A stretch of 64,000 nt of DNA from the NCBI GenBank assembly GCA_033344775.1, contig JAWPMT010000005.1, positions 727,501 to 791,500 of the forward strand. The letters are read 5' to 3'. This document shows positions 41,445 through 50,463 of the stretch, piece after piece. The position numbers and the translations under genes are program-made. This DNA is from Cytophagales bacterium (GTDB lineage Bacteria; Bacteroidota; Bacteroidia; Cytophagales; Cyclobacteriaceae). Below the pieces are notes generated by a model that was not told the origin of the DNA, searched no databases, and worked only from the letters and a program-made list of their open reading frames with translations. Each line of letters begins with the position of its first letter. Position 1 is the first letter of the stretch.

Positions 41445-42614
41445 ATGCCTATCTATCATCGATTAGGGAAAATCCCTCAAAAGCGTCATACCACTTTCAA
41501 GAAGGAAGATGGTACGCTACACTATGAGCAGCTTTTTGGCACCATTGGATTTGATGGCATGTCTTCGTTGCTGTATCACCTGCATCGCCCAACCATGGTC
41601 CGGGACATCCTGGCCCCGATTGACCTCACGCCTAAAATTGCTGTAGAAAAAAACATCACTTCCCGAAAATTGATCGGATTCAATGTGGCCCCCAAGGATG
41701 ACTTTTTGGAAGCCCGTGAACCTTTGATGATCAATAATGACGTGCACGTGGGTGTGGCCTCACCTAAGCAATCCATGACGTCCTATTTCTATAAGAATGC
41801 GGACGCAGATGAAATGCTTTTCATCCACAAAGGGACTGGTACGCTTCGTACGCTATTAGGCAATATTTCATTCGAATACGGTGACTACCTGATCATTCCA
41901 AGAGGCATGATCTATCAGATCGAATTTGATACAGAAGACAATCGCATCCTGTATGCAGAGTCTTTTCATCCGATCTATACCCCCAAACGTTATCGAAACT
42001 GGTTTGGCCAATTGCTGGAGCACTCTCCCTACTGTGAGCGGGACTACAAGTTGCCGGAGCAGTTGGAGACTTATGATGAAAGAGGAGAATTCTTGCTGAA
42101 GATCAAAAAGGAAGGCGTATTGCATCAGTTGGTGTATGCCTCTCATCCATTCGATGTAGTGGGTTGGGACGGTTACAACTATCCTTACGGCTTCTCTATC
42201 CACAATTTCGAGCCGATTACCGGTCGGGTACATCAGCCACCACCGGTTCATCAAACTTTTGAGACCAGTGCGTTTGTGATCTGTTCTTTTTGCCCCCGAT
42301 TGTACGATTATCACCCGGAATCCATTCCCGCGCCATACAACCACTCCAACATTGATTCCGATGAAGTGCTGTACTACGTGGATGGCGATTTCATGAGTCG
42401 GACTAACATCGGGCCTGGGTACTTTTCGTTGCACCCGGCAGGCATCCCACACGGACCTCATCCGGGAACCTATGAAGCCAGTATCGGTAAAAAAGAGACC
42501 CATGAACTGGCAGTTATGATCGATACATTCAAGCCGTTGAAATTGACTGAAAATGCCATGAAAATTGATGATGGGACTTACTATCAATCATGGCTCGACC
42601 CTTCAACGAAATAA
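41445..42614 (+). CDS. hmgA: Homogentisate 1,2-dioxygenase
   Basis: About 389 aa, opening the ring of homogentisate to maleylacetoacetate. ATG 41445 (MPIYHRLGKIPQKRHTTF) is chosen because family members begin there; the upstream TTG at 41415 lies inside an inverted repeat. Signature parts: SYFYKNADADEMLFIHKG, the cupin GDYLIIPRGMIYQ, and the iron-site region HSNIDSDEVLYYVDG with HPAGIPHGPHPG. Length is close to that of bacterial forms. It follows hppD and precedes fahA by 33 bases. Confidence 0.93.
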   Translation: MPIYHRLGKIPQKRHTTFKKEDGTLHYEQLFGTIGFDGMSSLLYHLHRPTMVRDILAPIDLTPKIAVEKNITSRKLIGFNVAPKDDFLEAREPLMINNDVHVGVASPKQSMTSYFYKNADADEMLFIHKGTGTLRTLLGNISFEYGDYLIIPRGMIYQIEFDTEDNRILYAESFHPIYTPKRYRNWFGQLLEHSPYCERDYKLPEQLETYDERGEFLLKIKKEGVLHQLVYASHPFDVVGWDGYNYPYGFSIHNFEPITGRVHQPPPVHQTFETSAFVICSFCPRLYDYHPESIPAPYNHSNIDSDEVLYYVDGDFMSRTNIGPGYFSLHPAGIPHGPHPGTYEASIGKKETHELAVMIDTFKPLKLTENAMKIDDGTYYQSWLDPSTK

Positions 42615-42647
42615 GGATCAAAACCTCTTGTTAAAAAGCATTAATCA

Positions 42648-43868
42648 ATGATTATCAATATTCCTGTGGATTCGCATTTTACGATACACAACATTCCATT
42701 TGGCATTTTCTCGACAGAAACTAATGCCGCTCGAGTTGGTGTAGCCATTGGCGACCAAATCCTTGATTTAGCAGCCGTTGCTGAATTGGGTGTTTTCGAT
42801 TTTGATACAGCTGTTTTGTCCAATACAGTACTGAACGATTTCATTGCACTGGGCAAGCCAGTAACGAATAAGGTCAGGACTGACATTCAAAGCTGGCTGA
42901 AAGATGATCAATCTGTGCTGGCTGAGAAAGCCAATCTATTTGTACAGCAATCCGAAGCGACGATGCATATGCCCGTACACATCGGGGACTATACGGATTT
43001 CTACTCCAGTATTGAACATGCTACGAATGTGGGCATCATGTTTCGGGGTAAAGACAATGCGTTGATGCCGAATTGGAAGCATATCCCGGTAGGTTATCAT
43101 GGCCGGTCATCTTCCATTACCTTGAGTGGTGTCCCAGTTAAACGCCCTAAAGGTCAGACACTTCCTCCGGGAGCTGAGCAACCTGTCTTCGGACCTTGCA
43201 AGCGCATGGATTTCGAACTGGAAATGGGATTCATTACTAATTCCAATACCGAAATTGGTGAATCAATTAGCGTCGCGGATGCGGAAGATCACATTTTTGG
43301 CATGGTCTTGTTCAATGATTGGTCAGCAAGAGATATTCAAAAATGGGAATATGTTCCATTAGGGCCTTTCCTGGCCAAGAACTTTGCTTCTTCTATCTCA
43401 CCTTGGGTGGTCACGCTGGAAGCATTGGAACCGTTCCGGGTAGCCGGACCAGTTCAAGACCCGAAAGTCTTGCCTTATCTGGAATACGAAGGTGAAAGGA
43501 ACATAGATATCCAACTTGAAGTGGCTGTCACGACTCAAAAATCACCAGAAACGGTTATTTGTAAGTCCAATTTCAAATACATGTATTGGAACATGGCCCA
43601 GCAATTGGCACATCATACGGTCAATGGATGCAACATTAAGCCCGGCGACATGATGGCTTCCGGAACGATCTCAGGAAAGACAGAAGATTCCTTCGGCTCT
43701 ATGCTGGAACTGTCCTGGTCCGGATCGAAACCCATCGCATTGGCCAACGGAGAAACCAGAACCTTTCTGGAAGATCACGATACAGTGACCATGCGTGGTA
43801 TAGCTGAAAAAGGAGACATCCGAGTAGGATTCGGAGAAGTTAAAACCCAAATTCTTCCCAGTGACTGA
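42648..43868 (+). CDS. fahA: Fumarylacetoacetase
   Basis: A 406-aa hydrolase that cleaves fumarylacetoacetate to fumarate and acetoacetate, the last step of tyrosine catabolism. Signatures: DYTDFYSSIEHATNVGIMFR, NWKHIPVGYHGRSSSI (catalytic His and metal site), FELEMGF, FNDWSARDIQKWEY and PGDMMASGTISG. The N-terminal SH3-like domain is present. The stop overlaps the next gene by eight bases (43861-43868), so the two are coupled. Confidence 0.95.
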   Translation: MIINIPVDSHFTIHNIPFGIFSTETNAARVGVAIGDQILDLAAVAELGVFDFDTAVLSNTVLNDFIALGKPVTNKVRTDIQSWLKDDQSVLAEKANLFVQQSEATMHMPVHIGDYTDFYSSIEHATNVGIMFRGKDNALMPNWKHIPVGYHGRSSSITLSGVPVKRPKGQTLPPGAEQPVFGPCKRMDFELEMGFITNSNTEIGESISVADAEDHIFGMVLFNDWSARDIQKWEYVPLGPFLAKNFASSISPWVVTLEALEPFRVAGPVQDPKVLPYLEYEGERNIDIQLEVAVTTQKSPETVICKSNFKYMYWNMAQQLAHHTVNGCNIKPGDMMASGTISGKTEDSFGSMLELSWSGSKPIALANGETRTFLEDHDTVTMRGIAEKGDIRVGFGEVKTQILPSD

Positions 43869-44757
43869 TCAATTTCAACACATCGACCCTGCCGACCTGT
43901 CCGGAGGGGAAATGCATGGTTTGCTTCTCAGTGCAGTAGCCCCAAGGCCCATTTGCTTTGCCAGTACGATTGATGCTGAAGGTAACGTTAATCTAAGCCC
44001 TTTCAGTTTTTTCAATGTATTTAGTGCCAACCCTCCGATCATGGTCTTCTCCCCCGCTAGAAGGGGCAGGGACAATACCACCAAGCACTCTTTCGATAAT
44101 GTGAAGGAGGTACCGGAAGTGGTGATCAACATTGTGAACTACTCGATCGTGGAGCAAATGTCTTTGTCGAGCACGGAATATGCGAAAGGTGTCAATGAAT
44201 TTGTAAAATCCGGGCTCACCGAAGTTCCTAGTGATTTAGTAAAGCCTCCAAGGGTTGGCGAATCGCCCATTTCTTTCGAGTGCAAGGTAGATGATGTCAT
44301 TGAGCTGGGACAAAATGGCGGCGCGGGGAATCTGGTCATTTCAAGAGTGGTCAAAATCCACGTAGACAAGCAATACCTGGATTCAAATAGCAAATTGGAT
44401 ACCGTAAAACTCGACCTGGTTGCTAGATTGGGTGGCAATTGGTATGGCCGTATGATCCCTGAGGCTTTGTTCGAGGTTCCGAAACCGCTAGCTAAAAAAG
44501 GTATAGGCGTAGATGCCTTACCGGAGCATGTACGTATGAGTGACGTCCTCACTGGCAATGAACTGGGCCGGTTAGGCAATTTGGAAAGTCTTCCTTCTGC
44601 AGAAGCAATAGATAAGATCAGTAAGTTGCCCGAAGTGGCTGCTCTGACCGAATTAGATCCGACCAAAGAGCAGCTGAAAGCCATCCATGGTTTGGCGAGT
44701 GATTGGTTGGCAGATGGGAAGGTTGAGGAAGCTTTGGCCCTTATTCTGGCATTCTAA
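43861..44757 (+). CDS. Flavin reductase family protein (FMN-binding)
   Basis: A 298-aa protein of the split-barrel flavin reductase/DIM6-NTAB family. AVAPRPICFASTIDAEGNVN and LSPFSFFNVFSANPPIMVFS near the N-terminus form the FMN site. The C-terminal third beyond about 200 is an extra helical part. It starts inside fahA, so it belongs to the tyrosine operon. In other Bacteroidota such genes also accompany fahA, which suggests a reductive side step or a flavin supply, but the reaction is not known. No maleylacetoacetate isomerase is present in the window. Confidence 0.85.
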   Translation: MTDQFQHIDPADLSGGEMHGLLLSAVAPRPICFASTIDAEGNVNLSPFSFFNVFSANPPIMVFSPARRGRDNTTKHSFDNVKEVPEVVINIVNYSIVEQMSLSSTEYAKGVNEFVKSGLTEVPSDLVKPPRVGESPISFECKVDDVIELGQNGGAGNLVISRVVKIHVDKQYLDSNSKLDTVKLDLVARLGGNWYGRMIPEALFEVPKPLAKKGIGVDALPEHVRMSDVLTGNELGRLGNLESLPSAEAIDKISKLPEVAALTELDPTKEQLKAIHGLASDWLADGKVEEALALILAF

Positions 44758-44771
44758 TTCGAGAACTGAAT

Positions 44772-44805
44772 AATCCCCCGCCCATGCCTCGTTCGGCAGG
44801 CGGGC
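44772..44805 (+). repeat. Left part of an IS-split dispersed repeat
   Basis: AATCCCCCG followed by a GC-rich piece. The IS element at 44806-46225 cuts it, and the right part continues at 46226-46276. Joining both parts with one GGC copy restores a repeat resembling the one at 56641-56683. Confidence 0.65.
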
Positions 44806-44848
44806 TGTCTTGTCCTAAAATAGGTTTACACAATTGTGATAAACTAAA

Positions 44849-45253
44849 ATGGATGAAAACAAGAATGGAAGAATTCGCCATGGAGGAGAGATAAGTATAG
44901 CTGAACGCCACAAAATGATTCAGGAATATCTCGCTGGCGGTGTTACCAAAAAAGAGATTTGGTACAAATACACAGGCAAGCCCGAGGAGCACGGAGCTAT
45001 ACTAAAATGGATGAGAATGTATGGCTATATCGACGATGAGCCTAAAAGAAGACCTATCTTTAGTCAACCGATCAATTATATGACTATGGGTGGCCCTGAA
45101 GATTTAGATAAGTCGGAAATGCTTGCCAGAATTAAGCAGTTGGAGAAGCAACTTGAAGATTCAAAGCTGAGAGAAGAAGGCTATAGGTCGATGATTGAAT
45201 TAGCAGAAAGGACCTTCAAAATACCCATCAGAAAAAAGTCCGATACCAAATAA
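44849..45253 (+). CDS. IS3-family transposase OrfA
   Basis: A 134-aa DNA-binding subunit. Residues 10-55 form a helix-turn-helix (ISIAERHKMIQEYLAGGVTK then EIWYKYTGK). Residues about 84-110 are a leucine-heptad coiled coil (MLARIKQLEKQLEDSKLREE) typical of OrfA multimerisation. The frame contains A-AAA-AAG at 45232-45238 near its end, in the phase X-XXY-YYZ needed for -1 slippage into OrfB. Terminates at 45251-45253. Confidence 0.88.
   Translation: MDENKNGRIRHGGEISIAERHKMIQEYLAGGVTKKEIWYKYTGKPEEHGAILKWMRMYGYIDDEPKRRPIFSQPINYMTMGGPEDLDKSEMLARIKQLEKQLEDSKLREEGYRSMIELAERTFKIPIRKKSDTK
45232..45238 (+). promoter_or_regulatory. Programmed -1 frameshift site (A6G) of the IS3 element
   Basis: AAAAAAG, with zero-frame codons AAA and AAG after the first A, is the classical IS3/dnaX heptamer. 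After slippage the reading continues GTC-CGA-TAC and stays open into OrfB to 46173, giving an OrfAB fusion of about 440 aa. No strong downstream stem was identified by eye. Confidence 0.8.
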
Positions 45254-45297
45254 TCAGTTCATTAAAAGAAAGACATACTCGTGTTTCCCTGGGACGA

Positions 45298-46173
45298 TTG
45301 TGTCAATTATTTGGTGTGACCAGGCAATCCTATTATCAATACTACTGGCAACAAGAGACGACTTCATTTGAAGAAGAATTGATTATTAGAGAGGTTCTCA
45401 GAATCCGTCAAGTTCATCGTAGAATGGGCGGCAGGAAGCTCTATGAATTACTGGAGCCGTTCATGCTAGAGCATCAGATTAAAATGGGCAGAGATGCATT
45501 ATTTAACGTCTTAGCTGCTCATAATCTGTTAGTTAAGCGAAGAAAGCGGCGAGTCTTTACGACTCAATCTTTCCATTGGCTCCGCAAGTATCCAAACCAC
45601 ATCAGAGACTTTATACCTAGAGCTTCCAATCAACTTTGGGTGAGTGATATCACTTATTGGAAGATTGAGGCTGGGTATTTGTATATCAGCCTGATCACTG
45701 ATGCATACTCAAGAAAGATCGTTGGATATCAAGTTGCTGAGACATTAGAATCAGTAGAAACACTTCATGCCTTGAAGATGGCTCTTGATAATAATAAAGG
45801 GTCAATAGATCAGCTGATTCATCATTCAGATAGAGGTATTCAATACTGCTCAGGAGTATATGTTTCTCTACTTAAGAAGCATGGCATTATGATATCTATG
45901 ACTGAAAACGGAGATCCTTTGGAGAATGCGATCGCAGAAAGAATAAATGGTATTATCAAGAATGAATATCTGGATGGCTATGAAGTCAATACACTAAATG
46001 TAGCTAAACAGCTCTTGGATCGTGTCATAGAAGTCTACAATAATGAACGACCACATATGAGCCTTGGGAATCTAACTCCCAACCAGGTTCATGATAACCC
46101 TTCGATAAACGTTGAAAACATTTGGAAAAAAAGACGAACTGTAAACCTTATTCAGGACTATCGAAAATTGTAA
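45298..46173 (+). CDS. IS3-family transposase OrfB (DDE integrase domain)
   Basis: A 291-aa catalytic part from a GTG/TTG-type start; its frame is open from about 45235, consistent with expression mostly as the OrfAB fusion. An HTH_21-like region (VHRRMGGRKLYELLEP) precedes the rve core. The catalytic triad is visible: Asp in QLWVSDITYW, Asp in HHSDRGIQYCS and Glu in ENAIAERINGIIKNEY (DDE, with the K/R seven residues later). The end NNERPHMSLGNLTPNQ is typical. Length is normal. Confidence 0.9.
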   Translation: MCQLFGVTRQSYYQYYWQQETTSFEEELIIREVLRIRQVHRRMGGRKLYELLEPFMLEHQIKMGRDALFNVLAAHNLLVKRRKRRVFTTQSFHWLRKYPNHIRDFIPRASNQLWVSDITYWKIEAGYLYISLITDAYSRKIVGYQVAETLESVETLHALKMALDNNKGSIDQLIHHSDRGIQYCSGVYVSLLKKHGIMISMTENGDPLENAIAERINGIIKNEYLDGYEVNTLNVAKQLLDRVIEVYNNERPHMSLGNLTPNQVHDNPSINVENIWKKRRTVNLIQDYRKL

Positions 46174-46225
46174 ATTACTGATAGGACTATATGTAAAACC
46201 TGTAAACTTATATCAGGACGAGACA

Positions 46226-46276
46226 GGCTTTCAGGCACCCTACGCGGGTCGCCCCCTTTTCAAGGGGGATCTTTTT
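46226..46276 (+). terminator. Right part of the split repeat, with displaced terminator hairpin
   Basis: CCCCCTT-TTC-AAGGGGG (46252-46268) followed by ATCTTTTT is a terminator-like hairpin. It would have ended the tyrosine operon before the IS inserted 1.4 kb upstream of it; it now lies directly before the PP2C gene. Confidence 0.65.
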
Positions 46277-46293
46277 AGTATTTTCACAGTTGA

Positions 46294-47034
46294 ATGAAAA
46301 TCTACTCTGTTTTACAGATCGGGCAATTTCATACCAATTATTGTGAGGACTTTTTAGTGACTGAACCTGTAGGCACGGACAAACGCCTGATCGCCGTGCT
46401 GGATGGGTGCTCCATGGGCACAGAATCTGCATTTGCTTCAATCCTTTTTGGCAAAATTCTCAGAAGCATCGCCAAACAACTTTATTACAAGGAATTCCTG
46501 GAAGGTATTTCGGATGATCTTGATCATATCCTAAAGGATGTCTTACACCAGTTATTCAAAGAAGCAAAGACCATCAAAAATCAATTGAGCCTGGACACCA
46601 ATGAGTTACTGTCTACTATTATCCTTGGGATTGTCGATGAGGCCCAGGCAAAAGCTACCTTCCTGGCTGTAGGTGATGGATTGATCTACTTCGACGGTCA
46701 AATAGTGGAATATGAACAGGATAACAAACCACACTATTTAGGTTATCATCTTGGCGAGGACTTTGAGTCGTGGTTTAGCAAACAAAAGCAACTACTATCA
46801 ATCTCCGACTTCAAAGACTTATCAATCTGCACTGATGGCATTTTTACGTTTCAGAACCTTACGAATAAGAAGGATCAATTGTCTGAAGGACATATCATCG
46901 ATTTTATGCTGAGCGATCTGGAATTTTCGGAAAATGATAATTTCCTGGAAAGAAAAGTCAGGTACCTGGATCAGGAAAGGCAGCATTTGGTAACGGATGA
47001 TCTGGCGATTGTGAGGGTGAGAACACACCCCTAG
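46294..47034 (+). CDS. PP2C-like serine/threonine phosphatase
   Basis: A 246-aa protein matching the metal-dependent PP2C_2 fold: NYCEDF (first Asp), VLDGCSMGTES (DGxxxG), STIILGI, AVGDGLIYF (GDG), LSICTDGIFTF and DDLAIVRV. These give the acidic residues that bind two metal ions. No signal or membrane segment, so cytoplasmic. Length is that of a lone catalytic domain. The matching kinase is not adjacent. Its start is 25 bases after the repeat hairpin. Confidence 0.82.
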   Translation: MKIYSVLQIGQFHTNYCEDFLVTEPVGTDKRLIAVLDGCSMGTESAFASILFGKILRSIAKQLYYKEFLEGISDDLDHILKDVLHQLFKEAKTIKNQLSLDTNELLSTIILGIVDEAQAKATFLAVGDGLIYFDGQIVEYEQDNKPHYLGYHLGEDFESWFSKQKQLLSISDFKDLSICTDGIFTFQNLTNKKDQLSEGHIIDFMLSDLEFSENDNFLERKVRYLDQERQHLVTDDLAIVRVRTHP

Positions 47035-47147
47035 CCGGTCGCCCCTAACCCCCGCTTCCGCGGACGGTCTCAAGACAGGAATTTTTCTGAAAGAGGTAGG
47101 GTCAAAGGGGCTTTCCGGTATTTCATACCAAAGATCAAAGACACGGT

Positions 47148-48386
47148 ATGAAAAAATTGATATTACTGGCTTACATCCTGTTACTCGCTGCTTTGTTGTC
47201 TTGCGGAGTTGGTGAAGATGATGATGAAATAGAAGAAGTCATTGACCAGAATGAACAGCTTATCAGTGAAACCAGATTCACTGATGATGAGCTGAATGCT
47301 TTCAATGGTATTCTCCATTTAAAACAAGACCTCTTCAATTATGCTAAGCTGAACGTTCCTGAATACTTTGAAGAAAGTAGCGGATCATTACCTCAACAGG
47401 ACAATACACCAGAAAGTAATCCGGTTACCGATGCAGGAGCTACGCTAGGAAGGGTATTATTCTACGACAAAAGCCTATCCGCCAACAATACCATTTCATG
47501 TGCTTCTTGTCATCAACAGGAAAAAGGATTTTCGGACCCTGCGAGATTTAGTGTAGGATTAAATGGCGAAACTACCAAACGTAACTCCATGACACTGATC
47601 AATAGTCGTTGGTATCAAAAAAGAGGATTCTTCTGGGATGAGCGAGCTGCTACACTGGAAGAACAAGTGCTGATGCCGATTCAGGATCATGTAGAAATGG
47701 GATTGGAGCTTCCTGATTTGGTGATCAAACTGGAACAATTAGAATACTATAGTGTCTTATTCAATAAAGCTTTTGGCAGCCTTGAAATCACGATGGATAG
47801 AATTGCTCTGTCATTGGCACAATTTACCCGATCCATCGTTTCTACCGATTCAAAATTTAATCAGGCGGTAAGAGCAGATGGACTGGATGAGGTACCCGAA
47901 ACAGAAATGGTGGCTCTTTCCACCCTGACTGATCAAGAGAATGTGGGTCTGGACATTTTCTTCAATTATGCGACTTGCGGCTATTGTCATATGGGGCCAG
48001 CTCATGTGGCAGACAGCATGAAAAATAATGGCCTTGAAATCAGTTACTTAGATAAAGGAAAAGGAGAATGGACTGGAAATCCACAGGACAATGGTTTATT
48101 CAAGCCACCTTCATTGGCCAATATTGCTCAGACTGCCCCTTATATGCACGATGGACGATTTGAGACGTTGATGGATGTCGTGAATCATTACAATGGCAAT
48201 ATACAGGCACATCCTAACTTGAATTTCCGATTAACTATTGAGGATCGAGATGGTACAGTTGGAGGAACACCCCTGGTCCTTGAACTGGATCAAGAACAAA
48301 AAGATGCGCTTGTTGCCTTTTTGAAGACGTTCACTGATGAACAGGTGAGTAAAGATGAGAAGTACAGTGATCCATTCATCCAATAA
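47148..48386 (+). CDS. Di-heme cytochrome c peroxidase lipoprotein (CCP/MauG family)
   Basis: A 412-aa exported protein. The lipobox is LLSC (Cys19), followed by an acidic stretch. The two haem motifs are CASCH (118-122, peroxidatic haem) and CGYCH (277-281, electron-transfer haem). The MauG/CCP blocks GRVLFYDKSLSANNTISC and FKPPSLANIAQTAPYMHDGR are intact. It should reduce hydrogen peroxide in the periplasm using cytochrome c, or act as a MauG-like enzyme. Single gene after PP2C, with no obvious operon. Confidence 0.93.
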   Translation: MKKLILLAYILLLAALLSCGVGEDDDEIEEVIDQNEQLISETRFTDDELNAFNGILHLKQDLFNYAKLNVPEYFEESSGSLPQQDNTPESNPVTDAGATLGRVLFYDKSLSANNTISCASCHQQEKGFSDPARFSVGLNGETTKRNSMTLINSRWYQKRGFFWDERAATLEEQVLMPIQDHVEMGLELPDLVIKLEQLEYYSVLFNKAFGSLEITMDRIALSLAQFTRSIVSTDSKFNQAVRADGLDEVPETEMVALSTLTDQENVGLDIFFNYATCGYCHMGPAHVADSMKNNGLEISYLDKGKGEWTGNPQDNGLFKPPSLANIAQTAPYMHDGRFETLMDVVNHYNGNIQAHPNLNFRLTIEDRDGTVGGTPLVLELDQEQKDALVAFLKTFTDEQVSKDEKYSDPFIQ

Positions 48387-48420
48387 AAGGACGAATTGAA
48401 TCATTTGAAAACGGAAGGAT

Positions 48421-50220
48421 TTACCATTCGAACTGAACAAAAAATGTGGTTCCCTTTCCGACCTCCGTTTCAAAAGAAATCTTTCCATTTAGTTCGTCAA
48501 CATAGCGTTTGACGATAGAAAGCCCCAAACCGGTAGAAGACTCATTCCCGGTAGGCTGGGCACTGAGCTTCTGAAACTTATTAAACATCAAGGTCTTATC
48601 TGACTCACTGAATCCAGGCCCCTGATCAGTGACTTTGAAAACAAGCTTCTGATGGTTGACCTGCGCGGCTATGGTAACCTGTGCATTGTGCGGTGAGAAC
48701 TTGATGGCATTTGACATCAAATTGTCGAGTATTTGTAATAATAGCACATGATCAGACATCAACTCAAAGTCTTTGTCACAGTTATTGATACTGATCCCAA
48801 TACCTTTTTCCCGAGCCCGGGAAGCAAATCTTTGAGCCACTTCCTCCAACAAAGGAGCAATTTTAACTTGTTCTAAAACAGTCGGAGAGTTCATGCCTTC
48901 TAAATACTCGACATTCAGGATTTTATCAATCATTTCATTGATCCTGTGTCCGCCTTCAGAAATTTTGCTCAATAATTCTTTTTGCGTGTCATCGGATGCT
49001 TTATGTTCGGCAGCCAGAATATCCGCAATACCAATGATCTGACTTAATGGGGATCTTAAGTCATGTGCCAGAATGCGGACAAAGTTGTTTTTTTCCTCAT
49101 TCAAAGCGATTAATCCGGCATTTCTGGCAATCAATTGTTGACTTTTCTCCTGGAGAGCAATTTGCTGATTTTCCACTTCATTTTTACGGGCCACCAATTC
49201 AAGGGTCGTCCGCTTGTTCCGAACAAAAAGCCAAAGAATAATTAGGCCTGAGATCAAACTGAAGATGGTCCCCGCCGTGAGCAGGCGGTTATAACTTTCT
49301 TGTTCTGCGATCCTCAATTGTGCATTCCGAATCAATTCCAATTGCAGCTCCTTCTCTTTGGTCAATATGGATGTACCCAATTGCGTCTCGGTTTCTAATT
49401 CCTCTAAAAACTCAAATAACTCCGGCCCCAGAAATTCTGAAAAAATGGCGTCTATCTGAGTTCGATATTTTGTGTCATTCAAGAATTCATTGAAAGGAAT
49501 ATCCCAATCACTGTTTTGCGGCATGATCAAACCATACCCCGTCCCTCGGATGGTAAAAATATTTTGCCTTGTCAGGTCTCCTCCTCGCTTGATGAGCATG
49601 AGGTATATCGGTAAATCAATGTATCCGAAACGATTCGGAGCTTGTGAAATTTTATCCAAAACATTCTGATCACTGTCGATGTACATCAACTCAAATTCGA
49701 GGTTTAAACGTTGCTGTAAATCAGAAAGGAAGTTTTCATAGGTTGTTCCTGCTATGGTGACAGCTACCATTTTGTGCATCATTTCCTCAATCTCTTCAGG
49801 AGTTTGTACTATCGCTGACCCCTGACTACTGACCAGTACAGCAATATCAGGAAGATAAGGCGCTGTAAATTGTAACACCTCCTGGCGAGCGGGTGTGATA
49901 GAAAAAGCAGAAGCACCGAATACATTCGGATTAGTAGCTCGATTGACCTCCTCCATGATATTTGAAAAGCTGGCTGCTTCTATCAAGTTTGACTCCAGGT
50001 CTACTTTGTATTTCTCCTGAAGAAATTCCGAGAATAGTTCAATGAGTTCATACTCAATGCCGGTGAGGTTACCATTGCCATCTTCATAAATGAAAGGCCT
50101 TGAAACATACCAATAAATATCAAGTTTGGCAGATTTGTTTGTCTGAGCCACTTCCCAGCTTTGTGAGACAAGGGGAATGGTGCAAACTAAGAGAAAGCAG
50201 GCGGCGGCAATCCTAAGCAT
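48421..50220 (-). CDS. Sensor histidine kinase with periplasmic SBP_bac_3 domain
   Basis: A 599-aa membrane sensor. Signal peptide (1-20), periplasmic solute-binding (SBP_bac_3) domain at about 33-270 (YVSRPFIYEDGNGNLTGIEY, APYLPDIAVLVSSQG), single transmembrane helix 313-333 (LLTAGTIFSLISGLIILWLF), coiled coil 335-375, HisKA with His386 in RILAHDLRSPLSQIIG, and HATPase_c with NAIKFSPHN, DQGPGFSE and STGLGLSIVK. No receiver domain is fused and no response regulator is adjacent, so its partner is encoded elsewhere. It presumably senses an amino-acid-like ligand. Confidence 0.93.
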   Translation of the reverse strand: MLRIAAACFLLVCTIPLVSQSWEVAQTNKSAKLDIYWYVSRPFIYEDGNGNLTGIEYELIELFSEFLQEKYKVDLESNLIEAASFSNIMEEVNRATNPNVFGASAFSITPARQEVLQFTAPYLPDIAVLVSSQGSAIVQTPEEIEEMMHKMVAVTIAGTTYENFLSDLQQRLNLEFELMYIDSDQNVLDKISQAPNRFGYIDLPIYLMLIKRGGDLTRQNIFTIRGTGYGLIMPQNSDWDIPFNEFLNDTKYRTQIDAIFSEFLGPELFEFLEELETETQLGTSILTKEKELQLELIRNAQLRIAEQESYNRLLTAGTIFSLISGLIILWLFVRNKRTTLELVARKNEVENQQIALQEKSQQLIARNAGLIALNEEKNNFVRILAHDLRSPLSQIIGIADILAAEHKASDDTQKELLSKISEGGHRINEMIDKILNVEYLEGMNSPTVLEQVKIAPLLEEVAQRFASRAREKGIGISINNCDKDFELMSDHVLLLQILDNLMSNAIKFSPHNAQVTIAAQVNHQKLVFKVTDQGPGFSESDKTLMFNKFQKLSAQPTGNESSTGLGLSIVKRYVDELNGKISFETEVGKGTTFFVQFEW

Positions 50221-50367
50221 CTTCTAAAGATGAGGATTTAAACATTATTTTACACGTATTTTTAGCCGTAATTCAAGATATAATATGTGATTTAGCACAA
50301 CTAACAGCCAAAGTATGCGGCTATTAAAGATTTCTATTTAGAATTTTTGGATCTATGAAAATAAAAA

Positions 50368-50390
50368 GCCCCTCCAGGTTAGGGAGAGGC
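50368..50390 (-). terminator. Rho-independent terminator after aroA
   Basis: On the minus strand GCCTCTCC, loop CTAACCT and GGAGGGGC form eight pairs (one U-G), followed by TTTTTATTTT. It lies about 74 bases after the aroA stop. Confidence 0.75.
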
Positions 50391-50463
50391 CATCTTCATT
50401 TGGTTAGGAATATCTTTTTTCTTTGAATTTCTTCTTTCTTGACTTAAAAGTAATGCAAAAAAA

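Larger units (their letters stand above)
44806..46225 (+). mobile_element. IS3-family insertion sequence (1420 bp)
   Basis: Ends are imperfect inverted repeats of about 25 bases: TGTCTTGTCCTAAAATAGG at 44806 and, on the opposite strand from 46225, TGTCTCGTCCTGATATAAG; both continue with TTTACA. It has the 5'-TG...CA-3' termini of IS3 elements. The flanks carry a 3-bp direct repeat GGC (44803-44805 and 46226-46228), the target duplication. It encodes OrfA and OrfB joined by an A6G slippery site. Both frames are intact, so the element looks active or recently arrived. It lies downstream of the tyrosine operon. Confidence 0.92.

Noticed and set aside
41868-42587. 239-codon minus-strand frame opposite hmgA
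   Set aside because: Antisense shadow of homogentisate dioxygenase, with low-complexity composition.
44139-44684. 181-codon minus-strand frame opposite the flavin reductase gene
   Set aside because: Shadow frame, serine/proline-rich without family features.
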